The position numbers and the translations under genes were made by a program. Below are positions 30,473-39,265 of a stretch of 64,000 nt of DNA, one piece after another. Origin of the DNA: an uncultured Castellaniella sp. (GTDB lineage Bacteria; Pseudomonadota; Gammaproteobacteria; Burkholderiales; Burkholderiaceae_B); assembly GCF_937988725.1 (NCBI RefSeq), contig NZ_CALKHS010000010.1:124001-188000 (forward strand), given 5' to 3'. How positions within the stretch are numbered: the first letter of the stretch is position 1; each line of letters begins with the position of its first letter. The notes beneath the pieces are model-generated. The model saw only the letters and a list, made by a program, of their open reading frames with translations, made no database searches and was not told the origin of the DNA.

Positions 30473-32101
30473 ATGGAAGCATATGACTATATTGTGGTGG
30501 GAGCGGGATCAGCAGGTTGTGTGCTCGCAGATCGCCTTAGCGCGTCGGGCCAGTTCACCGTACTGGTTTTGGAGGCCGGCAAGGAAGAGCGCAATATCTG
30601 GATCCATATCCCGCTCGGGGTCGGCAAGTTGTTGACCGACGACCGCTATGTCTGGCCTTTCAGGACCGAGCCGCAGGCCCACATGCACGGCCAGCAGATC
30701 TATTGGCCGCGAGGGAAGGTGCTGGGCGGTTCCAGCTGCGTCAATGGCATGGCTTATGTCTGGGGCGATCCTCGAGAATATGACGCCTGGGCGGGACGCG
30801 GCATTAGCGGCTGGACGTTCGACGAGCTTCGACCCTATTTCATGCGTCTGGAAAGCAATGCTTATACCGACAGCAGGATGCGCGGCCACGACGGCCCCAT
30901 GCGGATCACCGATCGGGGCGCGCGCGAGCGCGACGTGCTTTCCGACGCATTCGTCGAGGCCTGCAGGCAGAACGGGATTCCGGGTACTCCGGATTACAAC
31001 GCAGGCGCCTATGAAGGAGTCCGGTATCTGGAGCAGAACGCTTACCGCGGCGTCCGCTGGAGCGCGAATAAAGGCTATCTGAAGCGGGCCAGGGGGCGCG
31101 GGAATCTGACTGTTCGCACTCAGGCGACAGCGCGCCGCCTCTTGTTCGAAGGCGTCCGGTGCGTCGGCGTCGAGTACGAGCAGGGTGGGTCGATCCACCG
31201 CGCCGGCGCCGGGCAAGAGGTGGTGCTGAGCGCCGGGGCGATCCAGTCGCCGCATTTGCTCGAGCTGTCGGGCGTGGGGGATCCGGAAGTGATCAGTCGA
31301 CTGGGGGGAGGGCTGGTCGTGGCGAATTCCGCGGTGGGTGAGGGCATCAGCGACCACCTGCAGATCCGCTGCACGTACCGGACGCAGATCCCTGAAACGA
31401 TCAACGACTTGATGCGCAGCCCCTTGCGCAAGGCAATGGCAGCCTGCCAGTATGCGGTGGCCAGGAAGGGACTGCTGGCAAACACATCGTCGACGGCGCA
31501 CGCCATCACGCGCAGCGCCGCGACACGCCCGCACCCCAACGTCATGATCCGTATTTATCATATCAGCGGTCGCGATCGATATTCACGTTCGCCCGGGGCA
31601 GGGATCGATCGGTTCTCGGGTTTCTCCATCGGGGGCTTCGTCCTGTATCCCAAGACGAGAGGCTCGGTCCACAGCCGATCGTTGGACCCTGATGAGGCGC
31701 CCGCGATCACCTACAACTACCTGAGTGAAGCCAGCGACCGTACCGAATGTGTCGAACTCCTGACACGGATCAGGGCTATCGCGGATTGCCCCGCGCTGCG
31801 CAAGGTGATCATTGAAGAGGACCAGCCCGGACTTGCCGTCAAGGACGAGGGACGGTTGCTCGACTACATCATGGGGACGGGGCAGACCGCTTGGCATACG
31901 GTGGGTTCGTGCCGCATGGGCCAACCCGGCGATTCGGTTGTCGATTCGGAGTTGCGTGTCCACGGCACGCGCGGTTTGCGAGTGGCGGATGTGTCCGTCA
32001 TGCCGACGATCGCCTCGTCGAATACGAATGCGCCGGCCATCATGATCGGCGAAAGAGCATCGGATTTCATCTTGCGGGAGGCTACGCGGCATGGCAAATG
32101 A
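30473..32101 (+). CDS. GMC-family FAD-dependent oxidoreductase
   Basis: 542 residues, choline/alcohol dehydrogenase-like. The FAD-binding GxGxxG is at the N-terminus (VVGAGSAGCVLADRL), followed by GKVLGGSSCVNGMAYVWG, the GMC signature YLKRARGRGNLTVRTQ region, SAGAIQSPHLLELSGVG, and the catalytic His (TAWHTVGSCRMG, about 475) with the C-terminal Asn (SSNTNAPAIMIGERA). Predicted to oxidise a primary or secondary alcohol and pass electrons to a quinone or cytochrome. Six bases after the ThDP gene and overlapping the next gene by 11 bases. Confidence 0.92.
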   Translation: MEAYDYIVVGAGSAGCVLADRLSASGQFTVLVLEAGKEERNIWIHIPLGVGKLLTDDRYVWPFRTEPQAHMHGQQIYWPRGKVLGGSSCVNGMAYVWGDPREYDAWAGRGISGWTFDELRPYFMRLESNAYTDSRMRGHDGPMRITDRGARERDVLSDAFVEACRQNGIPGTPDYNAGAYEGVRYLEQNAYRGVRWSANKGYLKRARGRGNLTVRTQATARRLLFEGVRCVGVEYEQGGSIHRAGAGQEVVLSAGAIQSPHLLELSGVGDPEVISRLGGGLVVANSAVGEGISDHLQIRCTYRTQIPETINDLMRSPLRKAMAACQYAVARKGLLANTSSTAHAITRSAATRPHPNVMIRIYHISGRDRYSRSPGAGIDRFSGFSIGGFVLYPKTRGSVHSRSLDPDEAPAITYNYLSEASDRTECVELLTRIRAIADCPALRKVIIEEDQPGLAVKDEGRLLDYIMGTGQTAWHTVGSCRMGQPGDSVVDSELRVHGTRGLRVADVSVMPTIASSNTNAPAIMIGERASDFILREATRHGK

Positions 32102-32510
32102 GAGCGAACAGATCCCCGGCCCGTCGGGCACGGAGCCGAAACAGCAAACCCTGTATGAGCAGTATCTGGAAAAAGGGGAATGGAATCCGCTGTGGGACAA
32201 GCTGCGTCAGGCCGCGCCGGAGTTTGTGGATGCGTATCTGGCGTTTCGCGAAGTGCCTCGGGTGCATGGGCCCATTCCGAAGAAGTACGTGGAGCTGATC
32301 ATGGTCGCCATCAATGCCGCCACGACGCATCTCTATCGCGACGGGATCCGGCGACATGTCCAAAACGCGTTTCGCGCCGGTGCGTCCGTGGAAGAAGTGC
32401 TGGAAGTCATTCAGCTCATTTCCGTCATGGGTATCCATTCCTGCAACGTCGCCATGCCGATCTTGCTTGAGGAAGCAGCCAAGGAGGGACTGATCGATGA
32501 CGCTGGCTGA
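32091..32510 (+). CDS. carboxymuconolactone decarboxylase/AhpD-like protein
   Basis: 139 residues, all-alpha CMD fold: YLAFREVPRVHGPIPKKYVELIMVAINAATTHLYRDGIRRHVQNAFRAGASVEEVLEVIQ. The conserved His of the CMD helix is present (RRHV), but the redox CxxC of AhpD is replaced by TTHLY, so it is not a thiol peroxidase partner. It is closer to gamma-CMD decarboxylase or isomerase-like proteins. Translationally coupled to both neighbours by overlaps of 11 and 14 bases. Exact reaction unknown. Confidence 0.85.
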   Translation: MANESEQIPGPSGTEPKQQTLYEQYLEKGEWNPLWDKLRQAAPEFVDAYLAFREVPRVHGPIPKKYVELIMVAINAATTHLYRDGIRRHVQNAFRAGASVEEVLEVIQLISVMGIHSCNVAMPILLEEAAKEGLIDDAG

Positions 32511-33294
32511 CTCTGCCGGATCAGGGAATGGCCAGCAACAGGCGGCCTGGACCATCACCCCGGTGGCCTTGGGGAGCAGGCGGGCGATCTGGTCTTGGTT
32601 CAATTACCTGGAAGACCGGCAAGAGCCGATCCTGATTGCCTATCATGCCTGGGTGATCTCGGACGGAAGCCGGACCATCCTGGTCGACACCGGGCCTTCC
32701 GTGGAAGAGGCGCAGGCGCGCGGTTTCGAGGACATGCGTTCGATCGTGGATGTGTTGCCGGAGCACGGGATTGATCCTGAGACGATCGACACTGTGATCC
32801 TGACGCATCTGCACTGGGACCATGCTTCGGCCGCTATTGCCTTTCCGAAGGCCAGGTTCCATGTCCAGCAGGCCGAGATCGACTTTTTCCTAAAGGATGC
32901 CTGGGATAACCCGGCGACGTCGCGGTTCTTCAGTCACCGGAAAATGCTGACGTATCTCGTGTCGTCGGGCAGGGCGGTTGCGGTCGACGGCAGTGCGGAA
33001 CCGTTGCCGGGCATCCGCCTGATGAAGATGGGCGGGCATACCCCCGGGTCCCAGATCGTGGTGGTCGCGACGCGTCACGGCCTGGAGATCATCACCGGGG
33101 ACCTGATCCCCATGAACAGAAACTATACGCAGGCCATTCCCACGGGAATTTTGGTGGACCTGCTGGCGGTCGTTCAAGGCAGGAAGCTCATTCGCGCCAT
33201 GCGGCCGTATCGTATTTATACGGGACACGATCCCGAGCAGGGTCTGGTCTGCGACGCCCCCGAATCAGCGGGCGGCAGCACACCAGGAGAATGA
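32497..33294 (+). CDS. metallo-beta-lactamase-fold hydrolase (lactonase-like)
   Basis: 265 residues. The metal site is complete: H104-L-H-W-D108-H109, then His in MGGHTPGS, Asp in ITGDLI and His in YTGHDPE. The general layout (SWFNYLEDR, LVDTGPS early, long insert) matches the N-acyl-homoserine-lactonase-like branch of the fold, but the physiological substrate in a catabolic operon is more likely a lactone or ester intermediate. Last enzyme before the TRAP genes. Confidence 0.88.
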   Translation: MTLADSAGSGNGQQQAAWTITPVALGSRRAIWSWFNYLEDRQEPILIAYHAWVISDGSRTILVDTGPSVEEAQARGFEDMRSIVDVLPEHGIDPETIDTVILTHLHWDHASAAIAFPKARFHVQQAEIDFFLKDAWDNPATSRFFSHRKMLTYLVSSGRAVAVDGSAEPLPGIRLMKMGGHTPGSQIVVVATRHGLEIITGDLIPMNRNYTQAIPTGILVDLLAVVQGRKLIRAMRPYRIYTGHDPEQGLVCDAPESAGGSTPGE

Positions 33295-33363
33295 CAGCAC
33301 GCGTTTGCATCACGATCATCGATTCACGATTCAATTCAATAGAAAACCGGAGGAGGTGTGGTC

Positions 33364-34386
33364 ATGTTCAAGTTCAAGAGGAATACTTTGGCACCGGCCT
33401 TGCTGGCTGTGTGCGCCGGGCTGATGTCGGCGCAGGCGGCGGCATCAACGGTGACGTTGAGGATCACGTCCGCGTCGCCGAGGCAGATGGAAGACAGCCG
33501 AGCATTGCAAGATACTGCGAAGTTTCTGGAAAAGGAGACGAACGGGTCGGTCATTCTGAAGCCTTATCTGTCTGCTTCATTGTTCGGTGAGGTCGACGGA
33601 GTAGGCGCTGCGCAGAACGGCTTGGTGGATATGGCAGTCGCCTGCACCTGCAATTTCACGAAACTCACAAAAGCCTTTCTATTCGCGGATCTGCCCTACG
33701 TCTTCAAGTCTGAGGCATCGGCCCGGGAGGTCTGGGATGGCGACATCGGAGCGCAAGCCAGGGCCAGCTTTGCGGAAAAGACAAATCTGATTGCACTGGC
33801 CTTCGCGCCGAGTGGCGGCGGGGCTCGTCAGTTTCTGAATACAAAGAAGGCCGTCAAGGTGCCTGCCGACATCGTGGGGATGAAGATCCGGACGACGGCT
33901 ACGCCGTTGGAACAGGGGTTCTGGAAGGAAGCTGGTGCGATCCCCACGCCGGTCGACATCAGCGAGACGTACACCGCGCTGCAGCAGGGGTTGGTGGATG
34001 CCGAGCATTTGCAGCCCATGTGGACGACAACGCTGAAACACGATGAAGTGGTTCGATACGCCACGGAGATCAATGCTCTGTACGTCTACCGAGCCGTTGT
34101 CATCAACAAGAAAGCATACGACAAGCTGGATGCGGCGCAGAAGAAGGCACTCACTGCAGCGATGGCCTATTTCGAAGACAAGGCCTATCAATACAACGAG
34201 GAAGAACGCAAGACGTCTCTGGCGGAAATGGCCAAGCATGGGGTGAAGACGGTGGATCTCAGCCCTGACGAGATGAAGCAGTGGGAAGAGCTGGGCGCCA
34301 AGTTCCGGCAGTTGCCGCTGGCGAAAGACAGCGTGCGGGCTGGCTTGGTTGATCGCGTGTTGGCGGCGCAGGCAGGCGCAAAATGA
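33364..34386 (+). CDS. dctP: TRAP transporter substrate-binding protein DctP
   Basis: 340 residues. Signal peptide 1-27 (ends SAQAAA). Periplasmic DctP fold with SASLFGEVDGVGAAQNGLVDMAVAC, and the carboxylate-binding arginine in GMKIRTTATPLEQGFWKEAGAIPTPVD. GGAGGAGG precedes the ATG at 33364; the GTG six bases earlier is inside that site. The family binds organic acids, and this one is divergent from the two DctP proteins near 43 kb. Forms an importer with the next two genes. Confidence 0.92.
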   Translation: MFKFKRNTLAPALLAVCAGLMSAQAAASTVTLRITSASPRQMEDSRALQDTAKFLEKETNGSVILKPYLSASLFGEVDGVGAAQNGLVDMAVACTCNFTKLTKAFLFADLPYVFKSEASAREVWDGDIGAQARASFAEKTNLIALAFAPSGGGARQFLNTKKAVKVPADIVGMKIRTTATPLEQGFWKEAGAIPTPVDISETYTALQQGLVDAEHLQPMWTTTLKHDEVVRYATEINALYVYRAVVINKKAYDKLDAAQKKALTAAMAYFEDKAYQYNEEERKTSLAEMAKHGVKTVDLSPDEMKQWEELGAKFRQLPLAKDSVRAGLVDRVLAAQAGAK

Positions 34387-34859
34387 AGAATGCAGCTCGC
34401 AAACTGATCGCTGGCGCGGAAATGTTCGGTGCCATCCTGGTTGGCGCGACCGTGTTCATCCTGTTCGCGAGCATCGTGTCGCGGGAGATCGGCGCGGCGC
34501 CCATGACCTGGGCTAATGAAGTCAGCTTGGCTCTCTTCGTCTGGATCATCTTCATCGGCGCGGCTGTCGCATTCGCCAAGAATGGGCGGATACGCTTTAC
34601 GTTCATCGTGGAGCGGCTCGGGGCCAGGGCTTCCGACTTTCTGGATGTCGTGGTGTCGTGGGTCGGTATCGTCGTGCTGGGCGCCCTGTTTATGCTGTCG
34701 GTCGATCTGGTGGTGGATAGCGCCGGGCAGCGTTTTCAAACGCTGGCCATCTCGACTGCTTGGCAGATGGCAGGATTGCCAGTCGGCATGCTCATCGCCA
34801 TGGTCGGGTGGCTGTCCGAGGGCCGGTTTCGGACCGGACGACGTTCGGAGGACAACTGA
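34383..34859 (+). CDS. dctQ: TRAP transporter small membrane subunit DctQ
   Basis: 158 residues with four predicted membrane helices (about 13-35, 48-68, 85-110, 130-148). The DctQ pattern is present: FASIVSREIGAAPMTWANEVSLALFVWIIFIGAAVAFAKNGRIRF. Overlaps dctP by four bases and is two bases from dctM. Confidence 0.92.
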   Translation: MKNAARKLIAGAEMFGAILVGATVFILFASIVSREIGAAPMTWANEVSLALFVWIIFIGAAVAFAKNGRIRFTFIVERLGARASDFLDVVVSWVGIVVLGALFMLSVDLVVDSAGQRFQTLAISTAWQMAGLPVGMLIAMVGWLSEGRFRTGRRSEDN

Positions 34860-34861
34860 AC

Positions 34862-36154
34862 ATGGAAATCATCATCCTGGGTGTCATTTTCATCGGAGCG
34901 GTATTGCTCTCCGTGGATATTGGTATTGCCATGCTGATCGGATCGGCCTCCTTGCTGCTGATCGAGCCATTGGTCCCTCTCACCGTCATTGCACAGAAGG
35001 CGGTGACGCAGGTGTCGCTGTTTCCGCTGCTCGCCATCCCGGGCTTCATTCTGACCGGGGAACTCATGAACGTCGTCGGAATGACCAAGAACCTTGGCGA
35101 GGCGGCTCAATTCCTTGTTGGCCGGCTACGGGGCGGCTTGGGTTATTCAACCATCATCGCCTGCATGGTGTTTGGTGGCATGACCGGCTCGGGCCTGGCT
35201 GAAACGGTCGCCATTGGCTCGCTCATGGTGCCATTGCTTGCCGCCCATGGTTATCCGAAGTCCTTCTCGTCAGCCATGATCGCCGCCGGTGGGAGTCTGG
35301 GGCCTGTCATTCCTCCATCCATTCCCATGGTCATTTATGCCAGTATCGCCCCTACGGTTTCGATCACGTCCCTGTTCATCTCGGGGATCGTCCCCGGCCT
35401 GATGCTGGGGATCGGGTTCTTGATCGTGGTGGGGTGGCGCTCTCGGAAAATAGAATCGCTTCGTGCAGGATCGCCGGTGCAGCCGCAACAAGCTGCCGGC
35501 GGTCGTGTGCTGTGGCGGTCGCTGCCGGCCTTCGGTGTTCCTGTCATCATTTTCTATCTGATCTTCGGGGGATATTCGACCGTGACGGAAGCGTCGGTTG
35601 CGGCCGCGGTGTATGTTGTCTGTTATGGGGTGATCGTTCGCAAGTTGAGTGTTGGCGCGCTATTCAATGCATTGAAATCGTCGCTGTTCGCCTGTGGAAT
35701 CTTTGGCTTCATCATTGCGGCTGCCGGGCCGTTTTCCTTCTTGATGTCGCTGTTTCAGGCGCCCGAGGCGATTGGTGCCTACCTTACGTCGATATCGAGC
35801 GGTAATACGGTTGTTCTGATGCTGCTGGTGACGGTGGTCCTCCTGGGGCTCGGCACCTTGGTGGAAGCCACTTCCCTCGTGATCATCCTGGCGCCGATCC
35901 TGGCTGGCGTCGCGACGGTCGCCGGCATCAATCAGCTGCATATGGCGTGCGTGTCCATCGTTGCGTTGATGATCGGGTTGTTCACTCCGCCGGTCGGGAC
36001 CAATCTCTTCGCCATGGTGGGCGTGTCGGGTGCGTCGATCGAGAGTATTTCCAAGGAGTTGCTGCCCTTCATCGTCATCGCGGTGATTGTGGTACTGGTT
36101 CTGGCCGTGTTCCCGGCCAGTGTCACGTTCCTTCCGGACCTGCTGCGCAGTTGA
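34862..36154 (+). CDS. dctM: TRAP transporter large membrane subunit DctM
   Basis: 430 residues, about 12 membrane helices; the sodium-coupled transport channel. Typical motifs: LFPLLAIPGFILTGELMN, GGMTGSGLAETVAIG, IAAGGSLGPVIPPSIPMVIYA, and FTPPVGTNLFAM near the end. Start chosen at MEIIILGVIF, right after dctQ; longer readings would overlap dctQ. Confidence 0.95.
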   Translation: MEIIILGVIFIGAVLLSVDIGIAMLIGSASLLLIEPLVPLTVIAQKAVTQVSLFPLLAIPGFILTGELMNVVGMTKNLGEAAQFLVGRLRGGLGYSTIIACMVFGGMTGSGLAETVAIGSLMVPLLAAHGYPKSFSSAMIAAGGSLGPVIPPSIPMVIYASIAPTVSITSLFISGIVPGLMLGIGFLIVVGWRSRKIESLRAGSPVQPQQAAGGRVLWRSLPAFGVPVIIFYLIFGGYSTVTEASVAAAVYVVCYGVIVRKLSVGALFNALKSSLFACGIFGFIIAAAGPFSFLMSLFQAPEAIGAYLTSISSGNTVVLMLLVTVVLLGLGTLVEATSLVIILAPILAGVATVAGINQLHMACVSIVALMIGLFTPPVGTNLFAMVGVSGASIESISKELLPFIVIAVIVVLVLAVFPASVTFLPDLLRS

Positions 36155-36220
36155 ACGGCCCTGGATGCTGGGTGATGGCTGCAGTGTAAAATCGGGCCGG
36201 GAAGGCTTCTGAGCAGTGTC

Positions 36221-36895
36221 GTGAACCAGATACGAAAACAAAGTGGGCCATTGTTGCGTACGTTGCCGCAGCAGATTGCGGAGAATCTCGCCGCCTCTAT
36301 CCTGAGCGGCGAGATCGAAGCGGGAAGCCGGCTTCGCGAAGTGGAGTTCGCCACATTCTACGCAGTCAGCCGCTCGACCATCCGCGAGGCTTTACGCATC
36401 CTCGAGCTGCGCGGATTGGTGGAAATCCGGGTGCAGCGCGGGGCCTATGTCACGTGTCCCTCGCGCGATGAGATCTACAAGCTGTTCGCTGTACGGGCAG
36501 CCTTGCTGTCCACCGCCTCCCGCCTTGCCGCGGAAGTCTGTACACCGCAGCAGGCGGCGCAACTGCGCACCAGGCTCGACAAGTTGGCCGGAAGTCTGGA
36601 CGATGCTGCCCGGTATGTACGCCAGAGCGGTGATCTGATTGATTTGATCACGACGATCGCCGGCAACGAGATCCTCAAGCAATATGCGGACGATCTGGCG
36701 GCGCGAATCGGTCGGTATGTTCCACTGGGACTGACGGAACTTGCCCGGCGGGAAAAATCACTCAAGGTCTGGCGGGACACGATCGGGGCCATTGTGGCGC
36801 ACGAGCCCGATAAAGCCAGCGTCAATCATTATCTGCTTGCGACTCAGAACCGGGACGCGGCATTGCTGCGGCTCGACCAGTTGCAGTCGCGGTGA
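36221..36895 (+). CDS. GntR-family regulator, FCD subfamily
   Basis: 224 residues from a GTG start. Winged helix at 15-80 (LPQQIAENLAASILSGEIEAGSRLREVEFATFYAVSRSTIREALRILELRGLVEI) and an FCD ligand-binding helical domain (about 85-215). FCD regulators bind organic-acid effectors and usually control the neighbouring catabolic or TRAP genes. Candidate repressor for the palindrome in the promoter at 28639-28667. 66 bases after dctM. Confidence 0.92.
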   Translation: MNQIRKQSGPLLRTLPQQIAENLAASILSGEIEAGSRLREVEFATFYAVSRSTIREALRILELRGLVEIRVQRGAYVTCPSRDEIYKLFAVRAALLSTASRLAAEVCTPQQAAQLRTRLDKLAGSLDDAARYVRQSGDLIDLITTIAGNEILKQYADDLAARIGRYVPLGLTELARREKSLKVWRDTIGAIVAHEPDKASVNHYLLATQNRDAALLRLDQLQSR

Positions 36896-37077
36896 CCTTG
36901 CAGGGCCAGATCGCTTGATCCCAGGATCTTTCCACCATCCTTCGCTCCATTCAGCCATCATGGATCACGTCAGCATGCAGATTCCGTCCTCGGCCGCAGA
37001 GTGATCGGGGCGCGGGCCGCTCGGCACAGGCCGCGTTGGGCTATGCTTTCACCCTATGGCAGAAGGAGAGGCCCAGC

Positions 37078-37944
37078 ATGACCCGCAAGACGATCAATGT
37101 CGCGTTCACGTCCGATGACTGGCGGGGCGTGGCCCTGTCCAATTTCACGCTGTCGCCGTTCGAACTGGACGGTGTGCCGCTGGCCTCGGTGGAAGGCTTC
37201 ATCCAGGGCATCAAGTTTCCCCCGGGGCATCCCGCGCGGGAACAGGCCTTCGTGTCGTCGGCCTGGGAAGCCAAGGCGTGCGGGGAAGGGGCGGACAAGC
37301 GCTTCGCCTACTGGGACGAGGCCAGCGTCGAATTCGGCTCCGATGCGCACCATCGCCTGGTCGAACGGGCGCTGCGCGCGCGCTTCGACCAGAACGAAGG
37401 CCTGCGCCGCGTGCTGCAATCCACCCGCGGCCTGGACATCCTCCACCAGACCGGCGAGGGGCCGGAACCGGATCGGACCTCGCTGCCGGCGGCCCTGTTC
37501 TGCCGCATCCTGAGCGACATCCGCGAGGCTTCGGCGTCGCCGCAGGACCTGGCGGAACGGATCGTCGAGCAGACGACCGACGCCCTGATCTATGCCGATC
37601 GCCCGGGCAGGATCGTGCGCTGGAACCAGGCCGCCAGCCGGCTGTTCGGCTTTTCCCGGGACGAGGCCCTGGGCGCCAGCCTGGACCTGATCATTCCGGA
37701 GCATTTGCGCGCCGCGCATTGGGCCGGCTACAACGCCGCGCTTGCCAGCGGGCGGATGAAGCTCGATGGGCGTCCGACCCTGACGCGGGGGGCGAAAAAG
37801 GACGGCGGGAAGTGCTATGTGGAAATGACCTTCGCGCTGGTCAAGAATGAACAGGGCGACGCGATCGGCTCGGTCGCCATGGCGCGCGACGTGACGGCGC
37901 GCATCGAGGCGGAGCGCGCCGCCCGCAAGGCGCAGGGGGCCTGA
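37078..37944 (+). CDS. NADAR (YbiA-like) domain fused to PAS domain
   Basis: 288 residues, soluble. The N-terminal part (about 8-150) aligns with the YbiA/NADAR N-glycosidase superfamily: LSNFTLSPFELDG, SVEGFIQGIKF, RALRARFDQNEGLRRVLQST and a terminal ILSDIRE. The usual YWG motif near the end is not visible and the His after the conserved Glu is Gly, so catalysis may be altered. The C-terminal part (about 160-285) is a PAS domain (IVRWNQAASRLFGFSRDEALG, DVTARIEAE). AAGGAG precedes the ATG. NADAR proteins act on ADP-ribose-type or riboflavin-intermediate N-glycosidic bonds. Fusion to PAS is unusual. Confidence 0.75.
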   Translation: MTRKTINVAFTSDDWRGVALSNFTLSPFELDGVPLASVEGFIQGIKFPPGHPAREQAFVSSAWEAKACGEGADKRFAYWDEASVEFGSDAHHRLVERALRARFDQNEGLRRVLQSTRGLDILHQTGEGPEPDRTSLPAALFCRILSDIREASASPQDLAERIVEQTTDALIYADRPGRIVRWNQAASRLFGFSRDEALGASLDLIIPEHLRAAHWAGYNAALASGRMKLDGRPTLTRGAKKDGGKCYVEMTFALVKNEQGDAIGSVAMARDVTARIEAERAARKAQGA

Positions 37945-38031
37945 TCCGGCCATCCCGGCGCCGTGGCGGCGGGCTCGCGGCGCGTAGTGGCGCAACGACG
38001 CCTATCGCCATCTCCGTATGGGCCTTATGCG

Positions 38032-38086
38032 GGAATATGCATATTCCTGAAGGGCTTCTTTGCTAAAGTCCTTGAACGTTCAAGGA
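38032..38086 (+). promoter_or_regulatory. two perfect palindromes upstream of BMP lipoprotein gene
   Basis: GGAATATGCATATTCC (38032-38047, 16 bases) and TCCTTGAACGTTCAAGGA (38069-38086, 18 bases) are both perfect. The second, with its central CG and TTGAACGTTCAA core, looks like a LacI/GalR-family operator. They lie 67 and 28 bases before the start codon. No LacI-type gene is in the window. Confidence 0.6.
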
Positions 38087-38113
38087 ACGCAGAAACCAGA
38101 AAACGGAGACAAC

Positions 38114-39115
38114 ATGATGAATCACACCCGGCGGCGCCTGTTGGCGGCGATCCCCCTGGCTTCCCTGGCCGCCTGCTCGTCTTTCAAAGGCGCCGGCGGC
38201 GCAACCAAGGTATCGGCGCTGTTCTGCGGCCAGGTCAATGACGGCGGCTTCATGCAGGCCGGCTATCAGGGATTGATGCTGGCCAAGCAGAAGCTTGGCG
38301 TCCAGACAGCCTATATCGACAAGATCCCCAACGAAACCGGCGCGCAGGTCGTGGCGCTGCGGGAACTGGCGCGGGCGCGTCCCGCGCTCATCATCGCGCA
38401 CGGCGGGCAGAACAACAAGGCGGTCGAGCAGGTCGCGGCGGAGTTCCCGGACATCTCCTTTGTCGTCACGCAGGGCCACGTCACCGGCGCGAACCTGTCC
38501 AGCTACGACGTGCTGCAGGAAGAGTCGGCATGGCTGGCCGGCGCGTATGCGGCGATGATGACGCGCACCGGCGTGGTGGCTCACCAGTCCGGCATCCGCG
38601 TCCCGCCGGGCCTGCGCGGTCGCGCCGCGTATGCGGACGGCGTCCATACGGCCAATCCGAAAGTGCGCCTGCTGACCAATTTCTCGGGCAATCAGGATGA
38701 CGTCGCTCTGGCGGAGCGGGTCACGCGGGCGCAGGCGAAGCAGGGGGCCGACATCATCTTCACCATGCTGAACGCCGGCCGTTCGGGAACCACCGAGGCC
38801 TGCCGCGCCCTGGGCATTCACGAGATCGGCAATGTGGCCGATTGGGTGGCCAGGGATCCCCAGGTCTTCATCGCTTCGGCGTATGCCGACGTGGGCATCG
38901 GGGTGTTCCAGGCGGCGGAGGACTTCGTCCAGAAGCGCTTCAAGCCCGGCGAGATCTCCAAGGTCGGCCTGCAGAACGACCAGGCGGTGCGGCTGATCAT
39001 GGCGAACAACACCCCTGCGGCGGTCCGGCGGAAGATCGAAGACTTCCGGCAGCAGATCCTGAACGGCCAGATCCGGGTCAAGACGGATTATTCGGGGCCC
39101 GAGTTCAAGATCTAG
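38114..39115 (+). CDS. BMP-family substrate-binding lipoprotein
   Basis: 333 residues. Basic N-terminus (NHTRRRLLA), hydrophobic segment and lipobox LAAC give a lipid-anchored periplasmic protein. The BMP/Med/PnrA fold is shown by FCGQVNDGGFMQAGYQGLMLAKQKLGVQTAYID, AAEFPDISFVVTQG and EESAWLAGAYAAMM. Family members bind nucleosides or related ligands for ABC import, but no ATPase or permease gene is adjacent, so the partner must be elsewhere. GGAG sits before two adjacent ATGs (38114 and 38117). Confidence 0.9.
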   Translation: MMNHTRRRLLAAIPLASLAACSSFKGAGGATKVSALFCGQVNDGGFMQAGYQGLMLAKQKLGVQTAYIDKIPNETGAQVVALRELARARPALIIAHGGQNNKAVEQVAAEFPDISFVVTQGHVTGANLSSYDVLQEESAWLAGAYAAMMTRTGVVAHQSGIRVPPGLRGRAAYADGVHTANPKVRLLTNFSGNQDDVALAERVTRAQAKQGADIIFTMLNAGRSGTTEACRALGIHEIGNVADWVARDPQVFIASAYADVGIGVFQAAEDFVQKRFKPGEISKVGLQNDQAVRLIMANNTPAAVRRKIEDFRQQILNGQIRVKTDYSGPEFKI

Positions 39116-39265
39116 CCTTGAAACGCGGCGGGGCGGGCATGGGCCCGCTGCCGCCGTCCTGCCCGCGCCGCCCGGCCCGGATGGCGCGCGGCGTGAAATG
39201 TCTGCATTTCCGCCCGGCGGCGATTATCATGCTCCGATGGATGCGTATCATTCCCGGGAGACATC

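Noticed and set aside
33291..33590. Open frame of 99 codons overlapping the start of the first dctP
   Set aside because: Different frame from dctP, no ribosome site, no family resemblance; dctP has a signal peptide and full fold.
37078..37944. PAS domain as a LOV blue-light sensor
   Set aside because: The flavin-binding NCRFLQ motif of LOV domains is absent.
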